Positions 41,586 to 49,897 of a stretch of 49,897 nucleotides of DNA are shown in pieces. Origin of the DNA: Nemertoderma westbladi (lineage: Eukaryota; Xenacoelomorpha; Nemertodermatida; Nemertodermatidae); contig JAUCBJ010004444.1 of assembly GCA_032718475.1 (NCBI GenBank), forward strand, positions 1 through 49,897. Reading direction: 5' to 3'. How positions within the stretch are numbered: the stretch's first letter is position 1; each line of letters starts with the position of its first letter. The position numbers and the translations under genes were made by a program. Under the pieces are notes generated by a model that made no database searches, was not told where the DNA came from, and saw only the letters and a list, made by a program, of their open reading frames with translations.

Positions 41586-41625
41586 ACTAGAAAGCTGTGG
41601 CCCGAAGGGCCACAGGCTTTCTAGT
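41586..41625. repeat. Terminal hairpin of the palindrome-bounded element
   Basis: ACTAGAAAGC TGTGGCCC, a GAA loop, then GGGCCACA, one unpaired G, and GCTTTCTAGT: an 18-bp stem with a single bulge. Confidence 0.9.
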
Positions 41626-41884
41626 TATATTATATATATTTAATTCACAGTCACTCCACCACTCCACCCCACAACAACTCATATATTATTAATCATCCTA
41701 TTTTGAGATCTTCCCTTGAAATTTGAAACATAGATAGATTGGTCACCAAACTGGTCCGATTTTCGCTTCCAATCTTTTGCACCAACAATAATCATAATAT
41801 TTAGTAACTATGCAGATCTTAGCCATTTTCGTGATTTCTGGGCACCCATAGCAATAATGGTGACTTACAAGAAATCTAAATCTG
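41626..41884. other. Spacer with a partial outer-arm sequence
   Basis: ACTCCACCCCACAACAACTC and ATATTATTAATCATCC at about 41,660-41,700 resemble the right outer arm of the composite element (38,775-38,812). Otherwise unassigned. Confidence 0.5.
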
Positions 41885-42103
41885 TTAAAATATCTGAATT
41901 TGGATACTAAATACAGTAGAAAATAAAGATATCAAAATACAAAAATCCTTAGGCAGCCTCACACGAGGCAACTTGTGTCCGTGTAAAAGCTTTTGCTGAA
42001 TTGTCCGGTTATTTTTCCTTATTTTTCCCGTAAAATACTCTGTAGTTGGTTTACCAGGCATAAAAAGGCCGTGTCCTTGCTGTACTGGTGTTTTAGCGGA
42101 CAT
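41885..42103 (-). CDS. Candidate first exon of unknown gene
   Basis: A minus-strand frame of 72 codons beginning with ATG has polar, basic, non-repetitive composition for its first 50 residues (MSAKTPVQQGHGLFMPGKPT, later HGHKLPRVRLPKD). The last 20 residues are hydrophobic and may already be intron. I recognise no domain. Support comes mainly from the upstream DNA, which on the minus strand has a CCAAT box and a CRE-like site in a CpG-richer stretch. It may be a chance frame. Confidence 0.25.
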   Translation of the reverse strand: MSAKTPVQQGHGLFMPGKPTTEYFTGKIRKNNRTIQQKLLHGHKLPRVRLPKDFCILISLFSTVFSIQIQIF

Positions 42104-42290
42104 AAAAGCTATTTCTTCTGTATTTGTACTTTAGAGGACATAATCCGTAATTCCGTGACGTAAAAGCTCGATACTCTTGAAAACAGTGTCGCTACCATGA
42201 CGACGGCTAGCAGCTGATATTGCCACGTCGACGTTTCTTTGTTTCTTTGTTCTCTCGTTGTTCAGGTTGACCAATCAGAGCGTTTGTTGT
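42104..42290 (-). promoter_or_regulatory. Candidate minus-strand promoter
   Basis: CCAATCAG at 42,271-42,278 (the plus-strand reading of a CCAAT box; a minus-strand promoter would show it as ATTGG), TGACGTAA at 42,156-42,163 (CRE-like) and several CG dinucleotides (CATGACGACGG, CCACGTCGACG) stand within 190 bp of the ATG at 42,103. No TATA box at a useful distance. Suggestive only. Confidence 0.3.
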
Positions 42291-42487
42291 CTCTGTGTTG
42301 GAGGTGTATACAGAAACTCAGTAGTTCAGTGTTATGTTTTTGCCCAGAGCCTAAGAACCGGCTTTTGGCACCTCCGTGTTTTCAGTTTTCAGTCCTACAC
42401 TAGTAGGCTTAATTATAAGGACATATATCCGTTATCAAACTGATGTCTGATGTCTGCATACTGCATACTGCATACTGCAGTACTGCA

Positions 42488-43707
42488 TAGGGCTGGCAAT
42501 CCCGGAGGGTTATTGAAATCCCGGGATTCCGGGATCAGAAATGGTCCAATCCCGGGATCCCGGGATTAATCCCGGGATTTAGAATTTCAGGAATAATGTA
42601 GGTGAAAAAATACTTGTGTCAATTAATAGCAATGAATTTCCTTTTTTTAATATTAATATTAGGTATCTATTACTGATACTGTTAAAGTAGTTAACCTATA
42701 GTTAACTAATATACAGTAGTTAACCTATAGTTAACTATTATACTGTAGTTAACAAACAGTTAATAAACAGTAGTTAATCGTTAACAATTGTTCGGCATTC
42801 TTCAGCGAATTTCTTAATATGCGAACTGACTGAATTATGTGAAATTGGCAAGGTGTATCCAGACCTTTGAAAAAGACGACGTAAATCACACGATGTCTCG
42901 AACACAGAAAATGGAAGGCCACATGCCGACTGCTATTAATCTAGGTAGTACTGCATTGAGTGAATATTCCTTGGACCCAAAGTAGTTGTCGATTGTTAAA
43001 GTTTTTTGAATAGGCCTTGCTTTATTAGTAGATTTAACCTGAGCTTCAGTAATATCAGCGGTGTCGTTTTCATTGGAATTGGTGGTAATCTTCTTTTTAA
43101 GAAGGTTGGTATTATGCACGGATTTTAGGTGCGTGTGTAGACCTTTTGTAGATCCGCCACCACACTTTATTAACTTGTTACACGGTGAATCACATACTTG
43201 AAATATACACTTAGCTACATCCCCGTGTCTAAGGAAGTTCTGCCATACTCCTTCAGATTTGAAATGTGTAAACTGTCCATCTGCCATTGTTATTATTTAT
43301 AGAGGCCAACTCAAATTACCGGTAAAGGACCGGTACAACTAAACTACTGTAAGTATCAGTATCAGAAGCCTATGTCATTGCATAGACAGGTGCGTCCTAC
43401 TACCACTCAGCCAGTACTGGCCGGTACCGGTATGCATGCACAGTCCATCACATCCGGTATAGTTTCAGTTTGGCCCTATTTTAACAGTGTTACTGGTTTA
43501 GGCCTAGCCCTACCTACATGGACATTAATAATGACATTATTGTCACGATATACTGTATTAAATTGTTACTGTCAACCTGTGGAAATGCTTTAACCAAAAT
43601 CCGAAAATCCCGGGATTTTTGTTCTTGAATCCCGGGATTTCGGGATTGCATTTTATTCCGGGATCCCGGGATCCCGGAATCCCGGGATCCCGGGATTGCC
43701 AGCCCTA
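42488..43707. mobile_element. hAT-like DNA transposon, non-autonomous
   Basis: Terminal inverted repeats begin TAGGGCTGGCAATCCCGG at the left and end with the near-exact complement at the right. The eight bases GTACTGCA flank both ends (42,480-42,487 and 43,708-43,715), the 8-bp target duplication typical of hAT elements. Both subterminal regions are packed with GATCCCGGGAT palindromes, possible transposase binding sites. The element is 1,220 bp and holds only the start of a transposase on the minus strand. A perfect duplication and well-matched ends suggest it moved fairly recently. Confidence 0.92.
42886..43287 (-). pseudogene. hAT transposase N-terminal BED zinc-finger fragment
   Basis: 133 residues. 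After MADGQFTHFKSEGVWQNFLR comes a two-Cys segment (CIFQVCDSPC) and GGGSTKGLHTHLKSVH, the BED-type zinc-finger layout (C..C, then H..H) that binds DNA in hAT transposases. The RPIQKTLTIDNYF motif seen after the finger in this family follows. The frame then ends after about 130 residues; the RNase-H-like DDE domain and dimerisation region are deleted. The start ATG at 43,287 is followed directly by the finger, as expected for the native start. Confidence 0.88.
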
Positions 43708-43715
43708 GTACTGCA

Positions 43716-44714
43716 TACACTGCATACTGTGTGACACTGTGCATACTTTTATATTGTTATACTGCTATTTACTGTCAGTTCTTCATAATATGGTTGATGA
43801 ATTATTATATTTGGAATAACGACAAATAACCCCGAAAACCCAATATTCTTGATATACCGAAGGTAAGAGAGAAAGGTTACAGATAAATGATTGCGACCTA
43901 TGTTGAGTGGTTTGAAGTGAATCTAATGTTATTTGATAGACCCTACATGATTCGGTCCGTGTTCCTTTTATATGTGACTAAAATCAGTGAAGATCGGCAG
44001 ATCAGTGTGCAGTATTGTGCAGCATTGTGTATGAGTGAGACTGATAACGAAGCATTTCCTAAAGAATGCGCCATATATGTGAATTGTAACTAAGCCATAT
44101 CGTTGTGAGTAGTTTAAGTCATAACTCTGTTTATATAGATAGAGCGCCACGTCCTAAAGGAACTGTTAATATTTCCCGAAGGTGAATAATATTGTCAGAG
44201 ATTATATAATACTGTCAGTCGAATAATACATTAGGCTTACATAGCAATAAAATTAAGCCGTCGAACCCAATCTCCCGGGTATATCCAACGGGTGAATGAT
44301 CGCGCACAGATTGGTTTCGACTAGTGTAGTGAATTAAATACTTGTCATAGGCTAAAGGTGATTTATTATCTAGAAGACATCCTAATTTGGCGGGTTAAAC
44401 TGCCAAAGGTCTGAAAGCGCGAACAATAACGGATATAGCTTCTTTATTGCAGTAAGCAATAAAGTTGAAAGTACCGGTCAACCGGTAAACCTGAACGGTA
44501 CATCTGTAGGTCAGTAGGCCCAACTGCCAGAACCGGTACTGCCGTATAAGTACATTAGTATTATTCGACTTGATTGTTGTATACCGGTAGGCTGTTTAAG
44601 AGATTAGGGACTGTACACCCCTTGTTTCTTTTGGAGCTTACTTATTTCTGTCAGTTTTATTTGTTAGTAGGCCAGTATTGAACAGAAGGCGTGTAAACCT
44701 GATCAGATTGTACA
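43716..44714. other. Unassigned region, possible start of the BEL/Pao leader or LTR
   Basis: No gene recognised. A 68-codon frame at 43,887-44,093 has no domain. If a long terminal repeat of the downstream element is present it may begin here, but its ends cannot be set without the other LTR. Confidence 0.4.
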
Positions 44715-45300
44715 GACGATTGTAGGCTGAGCTGTTGTCTGATTGCTGTTAAGTCTGAACGAATTGCAGTGTGTGTAGATCATCTGTCCGATTAAGTACG
44801 GTTAGGAAGTAGGGGCAGCGAATGCTGTAAGGTAAACCCCCAACTAAAGAATAAGTCGTACTACTGGGTTAGAACGCATACTCCCTAATCATTTCGGAGT
44901 CTGCATGTCCTGTAGTTTATTTAGGCTTGAGAGTAGTCTGCCATCGTTTAGTCTGTACTTTGTTTGTGTAAGTCTGTACGGGTAGCGTATAATTTTATTT
45001 AGATAATTTGTAGGCTGGATAATTGTCTGGCTGTTATTAGGTCTGAACGGATTGCAGTGTGTGTAGATCACTTGTCCGATTAAGTACGGTTAGGAAGTAG
45101 GGGCAGCGAACGCTGTAAGGTAAACCCCCAACTAAAGAATAAGTCGCACTACTGGGTTAGAGCGCATACTCCCTAATCATTTCGGAGTCTGCATGTCCTG
45201 TAGTTTGTTTAGGCTTGATAGTAGTCTGTCAGTATTTGGTCTGCATTTTGTTTGAGTGGTTTGTACGCGTAGCGCAATATTTATTATTCAGAGTTTATGC
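44715..45300. repeat. 288-bp tandem duplication
   Basis: Two adjacent copies with a 288-bp step (GTCTGAACGRATTGCAGTG at 44,753 and 45,041), with few differences and containing GTAAACCCCCAACTAAAG and TTCGGAGTCTGCATGTCC. It lies within the probable leader/LTR of the BEL/Pao element, where internal duplications are common. Confidence 0.9.
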
Positions 45301-45580
45301 GATTATCCGCAACATTCATTCCCCAAGTTTGTTCCTACAATAATTGTGTTTGTTATACATACCGCTATAGTTAAATTAACCTCGGTACTACACGGGCTGC
45401 TTGGCGTAGGTAAAGACTGGTGATTTTGTGCATCGGTCACTCCAGCAGATGCCGTGGTTCTTTTAGCTGTTCAAGTATATTTAACTACTGATTATCTGTT
45501 GTACAAGTACTCGTACCTAATTTAGGGTTTAGTGTACAGTGCTTTCCGAAAGTAATTATTGTAGGCATTATATTTGTGTT

Positions 45581-46124
45581 GTGGGGCGAGCCACGAAGTT
45601 GGCGGAGCCTTAGCGAATTGACACTGTTAGGGGGTGGGTCAATTTATGCAAATAGTTGTCGTCGTCGTCGTCGTCGTCGTTGTCGTCGTCGTCGTCGTCG
45701 TCGTTGTCGTCGTCGTTACGATTTTGACATGCTAATAACTTTGTCGGATTTAAAGCTGCCAAGTTGAAAATTTGTAGGTATCAATATGAGCAAAAGTTGA
45801 GATTTTTGAGAGACTTTCAGACACCATCAGTGCAATGGTCTCCCGCTAGAGGGCTCCCGCTCTAAACCTTAAATGCCCTCCCATTTCTTTGCTTTTAATC
45901 CGTTTAAGCTGAAACTTGGCAGATATGTATTAGACCATTAGCTGTGACTTTCAAAGGAGGCGAATCCATCTGCAGTTCTCCAGTCTGCCGCTAGAGGGCC
46001 AAAGGTCTGAAAGTGAAAACAACTAACGACGACAACTATTTGCATAAATTGACCCACCCCCTAACAGTGTCAATTCGCTAAGGCTTCGCCAACTTCGTGC
46101 TGCGCGAAGGCCCCACTTCGTGTA
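45581..46124. mobile_element. Long-TIR miniature element, second copy
   Basis: Nearly identical to 38,232-38,744: left arm with GGCGGAGCCTTAGCGAATTG, GTC run at 45,657-45,718, two core units with CCGCTAGAGGGC at 45,843 and 45,988 (again 145 bp apart), and a right arm ending in GCGAAGGCCCCACTTCGTG. Here it stands alone, without the tRNA-like unit or the outer arms. No clear target duplication was found. Confidence 0.9.
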
Positions 46125-46763
46125 AAGTGGTTGATAGGCACGTTCGATTAGCTCTATTAACTTCTAGGTAGGAACACTCCGTGATACATAACGTAGAACC
46201 TATAGCGATACGGTTATAGGTCGTCAGGCGGTGGTATTTTCCTATCTGGACAACGCAGTGTATTTACTACTACTTATTATTTCAAATACCGCAGTACCCT
46301 GTCCGTTGTAATAACCAGATTTCTAACCCTTTGTTAGGCTGGTTGTAGACTTCTTGTAAAATTACCCTAAAAATTCGTATTTTGTGTTTTTTGTAAATTT
46401 TTGTGTTTATTTAGAGATTGTAATCTCAACCCGAATCGTACGTAATTTGTAGTATTAAGTAACTTAGGTAAATTAGAATTATTTGTTTTAGTGTCCTATA
46501 AGTAACACTTCACTGAAAGCGCACCGCTTTGTGTAGTGATTACTCCCCAGAAATAATAACATTTATTTCAAATATTGACAAAGCCCATTAAAACGGGTAT
46601 ATATATATTATAAATCAAATCTAACGATTTATAAATAGTAGGCCTACCATATAACCATTAGGTCTCAATATCAGTTGGACTACTGTTCAAATAACGGTAA
46701 TAAAGTAAGTAAAGTAACAAAGTAACCCTAAAGTTCAGAAATTCAATTATTTAAAATAATTGA
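46125..46763. other. AT-rich leader-like DNA
   Basis: Nothing coding recognised. Probably part of the BEL/Pao leader or LTR. I could not identify a primer-binding site. Confidence 0.4.
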
Positions 46764-47010
46764 TATACCGGTATTTACGATAGGCCTATTATCTTTATTT
46801 CTGTAAATTTAGGCTGAAATTATACCGGTACTTGTAATTAATTCTAGTCCAGAATTATATATACTACAAATTGTAAGCTGTATACCGGTATTCCCGATAG
46901 GCCTATTATATATTTATATATATTTGTGCTAAAATTATACCGGTATTCTGAGATAAACCTAGTCTGTAATAATACTTATATATACTATAAGCATACCGGT
47001 ATTCTAATAT
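46764..47010. repeat. 117-bp imperfect duplication with ACCGGT words
   Basis: ATACCGGTATTYMCGATAGG at about 46,766 and 46,883 mark two diverged units about 117 bp apart. A third partial unit starts near 46,994. Confidence 0.75.
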
Positions 47011-47139
47011 ATTATATATATATCACGCTACACTGAGTAGCAGTATCGGTAATTAATTACTAGGCTAGCAGTTAATACTGAATTACTAGACTTGCTTAGA
47101 CTGTAATAAAGCAGTAGGCATTCAACTGTACAACCAAAA

Positions 47140-49897
47140 ATGTCTGACACAAAACGGGCACTATCAGATAGTCTTTTGGAAGGTGTTAGAATCAGCCTTA
47201 GACTTGGACAGGGTCTTGAAAGGAAGATGGCAGAGGCAATGGCAACAGCAGAAGCGAAAAGAAAGGCGGCAGAGGCAATGGCAACAGTAGACGCGGAAAG
47301 AAAGATAGAGACACCTGTACTCCCAGAACCTGCCTATAAATTCCCTTTGTACAGTACTAAACTACCTGTGCCCAGTAGGACTGTTCCCGAGTCCGAACCC
47401 ATCCTGGACGCCGAGCGAGATATTAAGAATTTATCGCCCGTCGTCTCTCGCTCGCCCGCTACAACGTTGGCGACTCCCGCTTCGGCGGTTGAGTGGGTAG
47501 CTGAGGGACGACGGGAGATGGGTCTCCTGCTCGAGCAGCTGAGGGAACACTGTTTGTGCTCCTCTCAGCAGGTCCGGGAAATGGAAGAGACTGTTCAGCA
47601 GCTCAAGGGAACAGTAAGGGAAAGTAGGTTAGAGTTGCAAAAGGTGCAGCAAAGTATCGCGTTAGAATGCGATAAATTAGTGAACATACAAAGGGGTATA
47701 ACACCACCCCCTGTAACAATGTGTCAACCCGTTAGGTCTGAAGTATTTCATGCGCAAGGTGTGGAGCCTACACGCATCTATACTGCTAGTGAAGTAGAAA
47801 CTCCTATAGTAAACCCTATTCACGGTAATTATAAACCTGTTGATAATAATATTCCATATAGACCTGATCATAATCCGAGAAATTTATATACCGATAATTC
47901 TATATTCAATAATACGATGGCTCAAGAAAGTTTTACGCGTCAAATGGCTAGAACCGAAGCCCGGCAAGCGGTAAAGGTGGGAGAGATCGTCAAGTTCAAT
48001 GGAGATGAGATGAAATGGTTACCTTTTAATGAATATTATAAAGATAACATACAGAACTCTGTACTATCTAACGGAGAGAAACTTAGATTCCTCATCGAAT
48101 GTTTGGAAGGACCTCCCAAGTCAATGGCGTTAAAATTTATTGGACATCCAGATGGATTAAGACAAGTTTGGGATACACTAAACATCAGGTATGGTAATAG
48201 GACTAACATAGCTAGGTATTTATATGCGAAATTAATGGCGCCCCGAAAGTTTCTTAGCAGCGGGATTATAGAGTTTTCCGATGAGATTCAGGAGATCTGT
48301 AGACAACTAGATTGGTTAGGTAAGTCTCATGAATACCAGAATTCTATGGTTGTAGGAGCCTTAGCATCTACTTTGCCCAAGGGTGGAGTAGGTACACGCT
48401 GGGACAAGAAGGTGTTATATATGATGGAACAACAACGACGAGACCCTACCATGACTGATCTCATGTCATTCTTAGATAGAGAAGTGAAATTACAGCTCCT
48501 AAGGCAGTCCAGAGAGAAGACATTGGAAAACAAGGTAAGTGAGAAACCCGTTTCTAGGAGAAGGGTAACACCAGTATGTTATACCGACGACGGTGAAAGC
48601 CAAACTTCTCAAGGAGAGGACAGCGGGAAAGACACTGACAGATCTTATTATGTCAATAAAATGCCTAAAGATCAGGTAAGTAAATCCGAGTCTCGACCCA
48701 ATGACAGAAGGGAACCGGTACAAAAAACCCCTCCTACGTCTCCTAAAAGAATTCAGGTGAGAAAGCCCGAGGAAAGAACAAGTGTGCACCACATAGCACA
48801 TGTTAAAGTAAGTAACATCAAGCCCAAATGTGTGCTGTGCGACGGGCCCCACCGTTTAAATGCGTGTGATAAATTCCTGAGGAAATCACTAAAGGATAGA
48901 CGTGAAGTCATGTGGGATAAGCGGTTGTGTTATAATTGCCTCAGACGAGGACACCAACGGCGAACCTGTAACTCCGACGCAAGGTGTGCAAAGTGCGGCG
49001 CAAAACATCATATCTTGTTGCACACGGAATTCGAACGAAACAGCCCGAGTCAGGTAAGTGAGTCCGAACTACATGTCCAATTCAGTGATGTGAACGACAC
49101 TGATCAATCTGAGATGGAAGGATTCTATACGGACGAGTTCTCCGACCAAAACGAATCCTGTTACCTAATAAACACCACCGCAGTGTATCGAACACTCGTG
49201 TACGAGAAAGACACAGACAGCGACCTTACCTTAACTACTTCCGATCAACAACCATCTTGGAAAGCGCCAACTTCCAATATAGGAATCCGAGAATTTCCTG
49301 TAGTCCAGTTACGGGTCCACGGACCTCAGAAGAGCTATATAGTGAACGCCCTCCTGGACTCCGGTAGCACAGGAACATTCATCGATAAAGAACTAGCCGA
49401 AGTCATCTTTGCTGGACAACCCAAGTTCCGAACCAAGCTAAACATGTCAGGGATCATGCAGGTTTGGAATTCTACTGTAGCTGCCGACTATTATATAGGT
49501 GAGTTGTCCACCCCACAGGATAAACTAGGAGAATACAGTATAAGGTCAGTGAAAATGGTGGCTATAAAGAACTTCGCTACTACTCAAGCAGACCTTTATA
49601 ATTGGGACGAGGATGAGAGCATCCAACATCTTAACATACCTCGATTCCAGACTGATTATTCTGGAGTGCAAATACTCATCGGCCAAAACGCGCATGAGGC
49701 GCTGGAGACATTAGAGAAACGACCTGCTCAACCGCAGCCACTACAGACCTATGCGGTAAGAACTAGAGTAGGTTGGTACCTTACTGGACCTTCCCGAAGA
49801 ACGCTCAGAGAAAGACTGCTTCAAGATCGCGTCCGCCAGGTGAGTGAATGGGAAGATGATACTAGTGAGGGAGACGACCCAACTGAGGGAACACCAC
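47140..49897 (+). CDS. gag-pol: BEL/Pao retrotransposon Gag-protease polyprotein (runs off the right edge)
   Basis: I translated this frame base by base: 919 codons from ATG at 47,140 with no stop to the window end. N-terminal residues 14-60 form a charged, Ala-rich helix with a 13-residue tandem repeat, and a second coiled-coil-like stretch lies near residues 120-190. A Gag domain of the BEL type (DUF1759-like, about 285-445) follows. Next come the paired zinc knuckles CVLCDGPHRLNAC (from 564) and CYNCLRRGHQRRTC, then CAKCGAKHH..LLH, the typical BEL/Pao set. The aspartic protease (A17-like) has its catalytic DSGST at 740-744 and an ILIGQNAHEAL stretch near the end. RT, RNase H and integrase would lie beyond the window. 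Six GTRAGT words, five in frame, are unusual. The frame looks recent and intact. Confidence 0.93.
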   Translation, partial: MSDTKRALSDSLLEGVRISLRLGQGLERKMAEAMATAEAKRKAAEAMATVDAERKIETPVLPEPAYKFPLYSTKLPVPSRTVPESEPILDAERDIKNLSPVVSRSPATTLATPASAVEWVAEGRREMGLLLEQLREHCLCSSQQVREMEETVQQLKGTVRESRLELQKVQQSIALECDKLVNIQRGITPPPVTMCQPVRSEVFHAQGVEPTRIYTASEVETPIVNPIHGNYKPVDNNIPYRPDHNPRNLYTDNSIFNNTMAQESFTRQMARTEARQAVKVGEIVKFNGDEMKWLPFNEYYKDNIQNSVLSNGEKLRFLIECLEGPPKSMALKFIGHPDGLRQVWDTLNIRYGNRTNIARYLYAKLMAPRKFLSSGIIEFSDEIQEICRQLDWLGKSHEYQNSMVVGALASTLPKGGVGTRWDKKVLYMMEQQRRDPTMTDLMSFLDREVKLQLLRQSREKTLENKVSEKPVSRRRVTPVCYTDDGESQTSQGEDSGKDTDRSYYVNKMPKDQVSKSESRPNDRREPVQKTPPTSPKRIQVRKPEERTSVHHIAHVKVSNIKPKCVLCDGPHRLNACDKFLRKSLKDRREVMWDKRLCYNCLRRGHQRRTCNSDARCAKCGAKHHILLHTEFERNSPSQVSESELHVQFSDVNDTDQSEMEGFYTDEFSDQNESCYLINTTAVYRTLVYEKDTDSDLTLTTSDQQPSWKAPTSNIGIREFPVVQLRVHGPQKSYIVNALLDSGSTGTFIDKELAEVIFAGQPKFRTKLNMSGIMQVWNSTVAADYYIGELSTPQDKLGEYSIRSVKMVAIKNFATTQADLYNWDEDESIQHLNIPRFQTDYSGVQILIGQNAHEALETLEKRPAQPQPLQTYAVRTRVGWYLTGPSRRTLRERLLQDRVRQVSEWEDDTSEGDDPTEGTP

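Larger units (their letters stand above)
39847..41625. mobile_element. Palindrome-bounded element with satellite-like core, possibly helentron-like
   Basis: The left end is the perfect 18-bp palindrome ACTAGAAAGCTTTCTAGT (39,847-39,864), then a TCTA microsatellite and a unique left region. The middle (about 40,330-41,480) is a tandem array with a 146-148 bp period. The right end (41,586-41,625) is a long hairpin whose outer arms, ACTAGAAAGC and GCTTTCTAGT, are the same as the left palindrome. Terminal hairpin, microsatellite and satellite core are the layout of non-autonomous helentron-like elements (pearl, DINE-1 type) of molluscs and insects. That placement is inference. No transposase or helicase is present. 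Confidence 0.65.

Noticed and set aside
32339-49897. The envelope-like gene as the env of the BEL/Pao element
   Set aside because: It lies 12 kb upstream of gag, with unrelated elements between, and env would be expected downstream of pol. No shared LTR is visible.

Overview
The window looks like repeat-rich nuclear DNA of an animal, most likely a marine invertebrate. The signs are one intron-bounded exon of a kynurenine-pathway enzyme with GT/AG splice sites, non-LTR retrotransposons, a BEL/Pao LTR element, hAT-like and Merlin-like DNA transposons, and kilobase-long satellites. Frequent TACCGGTA and TAGGCCTA words fit this but do not identify a species. There are no operons or bacterial signals, and very little host coding sequence.

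Layout. 1-489: unassigned. 490-11,622: a 49-bp satellite with nested higher-order repeats, split at 1,525-3,319 by a young, 5'-truncated RTE-like retrotransposon flanked by a 12-bp target duplication. 12,027-12,233 (minus): one ACMSD-like exon, the only convincing host exon, so the satellite probably lies in its downstream intron. 12.4-16.2 kb: decayed transposon pieces and long G/C homopolymers. 16.2-18.5 kb: a 45-bp minisatellite split by a CR1/L2-like reverse transcriptase. 18.7-19.55 kb: a Merlin-like element inserted in a 35-bp minisatellite. 19.97-25.29 kb: two more copies of the RTE-like element, one near full length (EN plus RT) with a triplicated 3' end, lying between inverted AT-rich arms. 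25.7-31.8 kb: three consecutive minisatellites with units of 31, 21 and 16 bp.

32,339-34,852 (plus) is an intact single-exon gene for a secreted or type I membrane glycoprotein, shaped like a viral envelope protein. It has a TATA box, poly(A) signals and a cytoplasmic tail of eight 12-residue repeats. Minus-strand remains of a non-LTR endonuclease follow. 36-41.6 kb is a dense nest of non-autonomous elements: tRNA-like units inside terminal inverted repeats, a long-TIR element with a GTC microsatellite, and a palindrome-bounded element whose core repeats every 146-148 bp and carries a CTCF-like motif in every unit. A hAT-like element with a perfect 8-bp target duplication occupies 42,488-43,707. 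From 47,140 to the right edge an uninterrupted BEL/Pao gag-protease frame runs off the window; the 3.4 kb before it probably holds its leader or LTR, interrupted by another long-TIR element.

The genes do not form one pathway. The window is mostly layered insertions in and around a host gene. Points that stand out are the envelope-like gene, the evenly spaced CTCF-like motifs shared by two structural classes of element, the tRNA-like cores inside inverted repeats, and the run of splice-donor words in the BEL frame. All functional statements are by reading alone; no searches were run.
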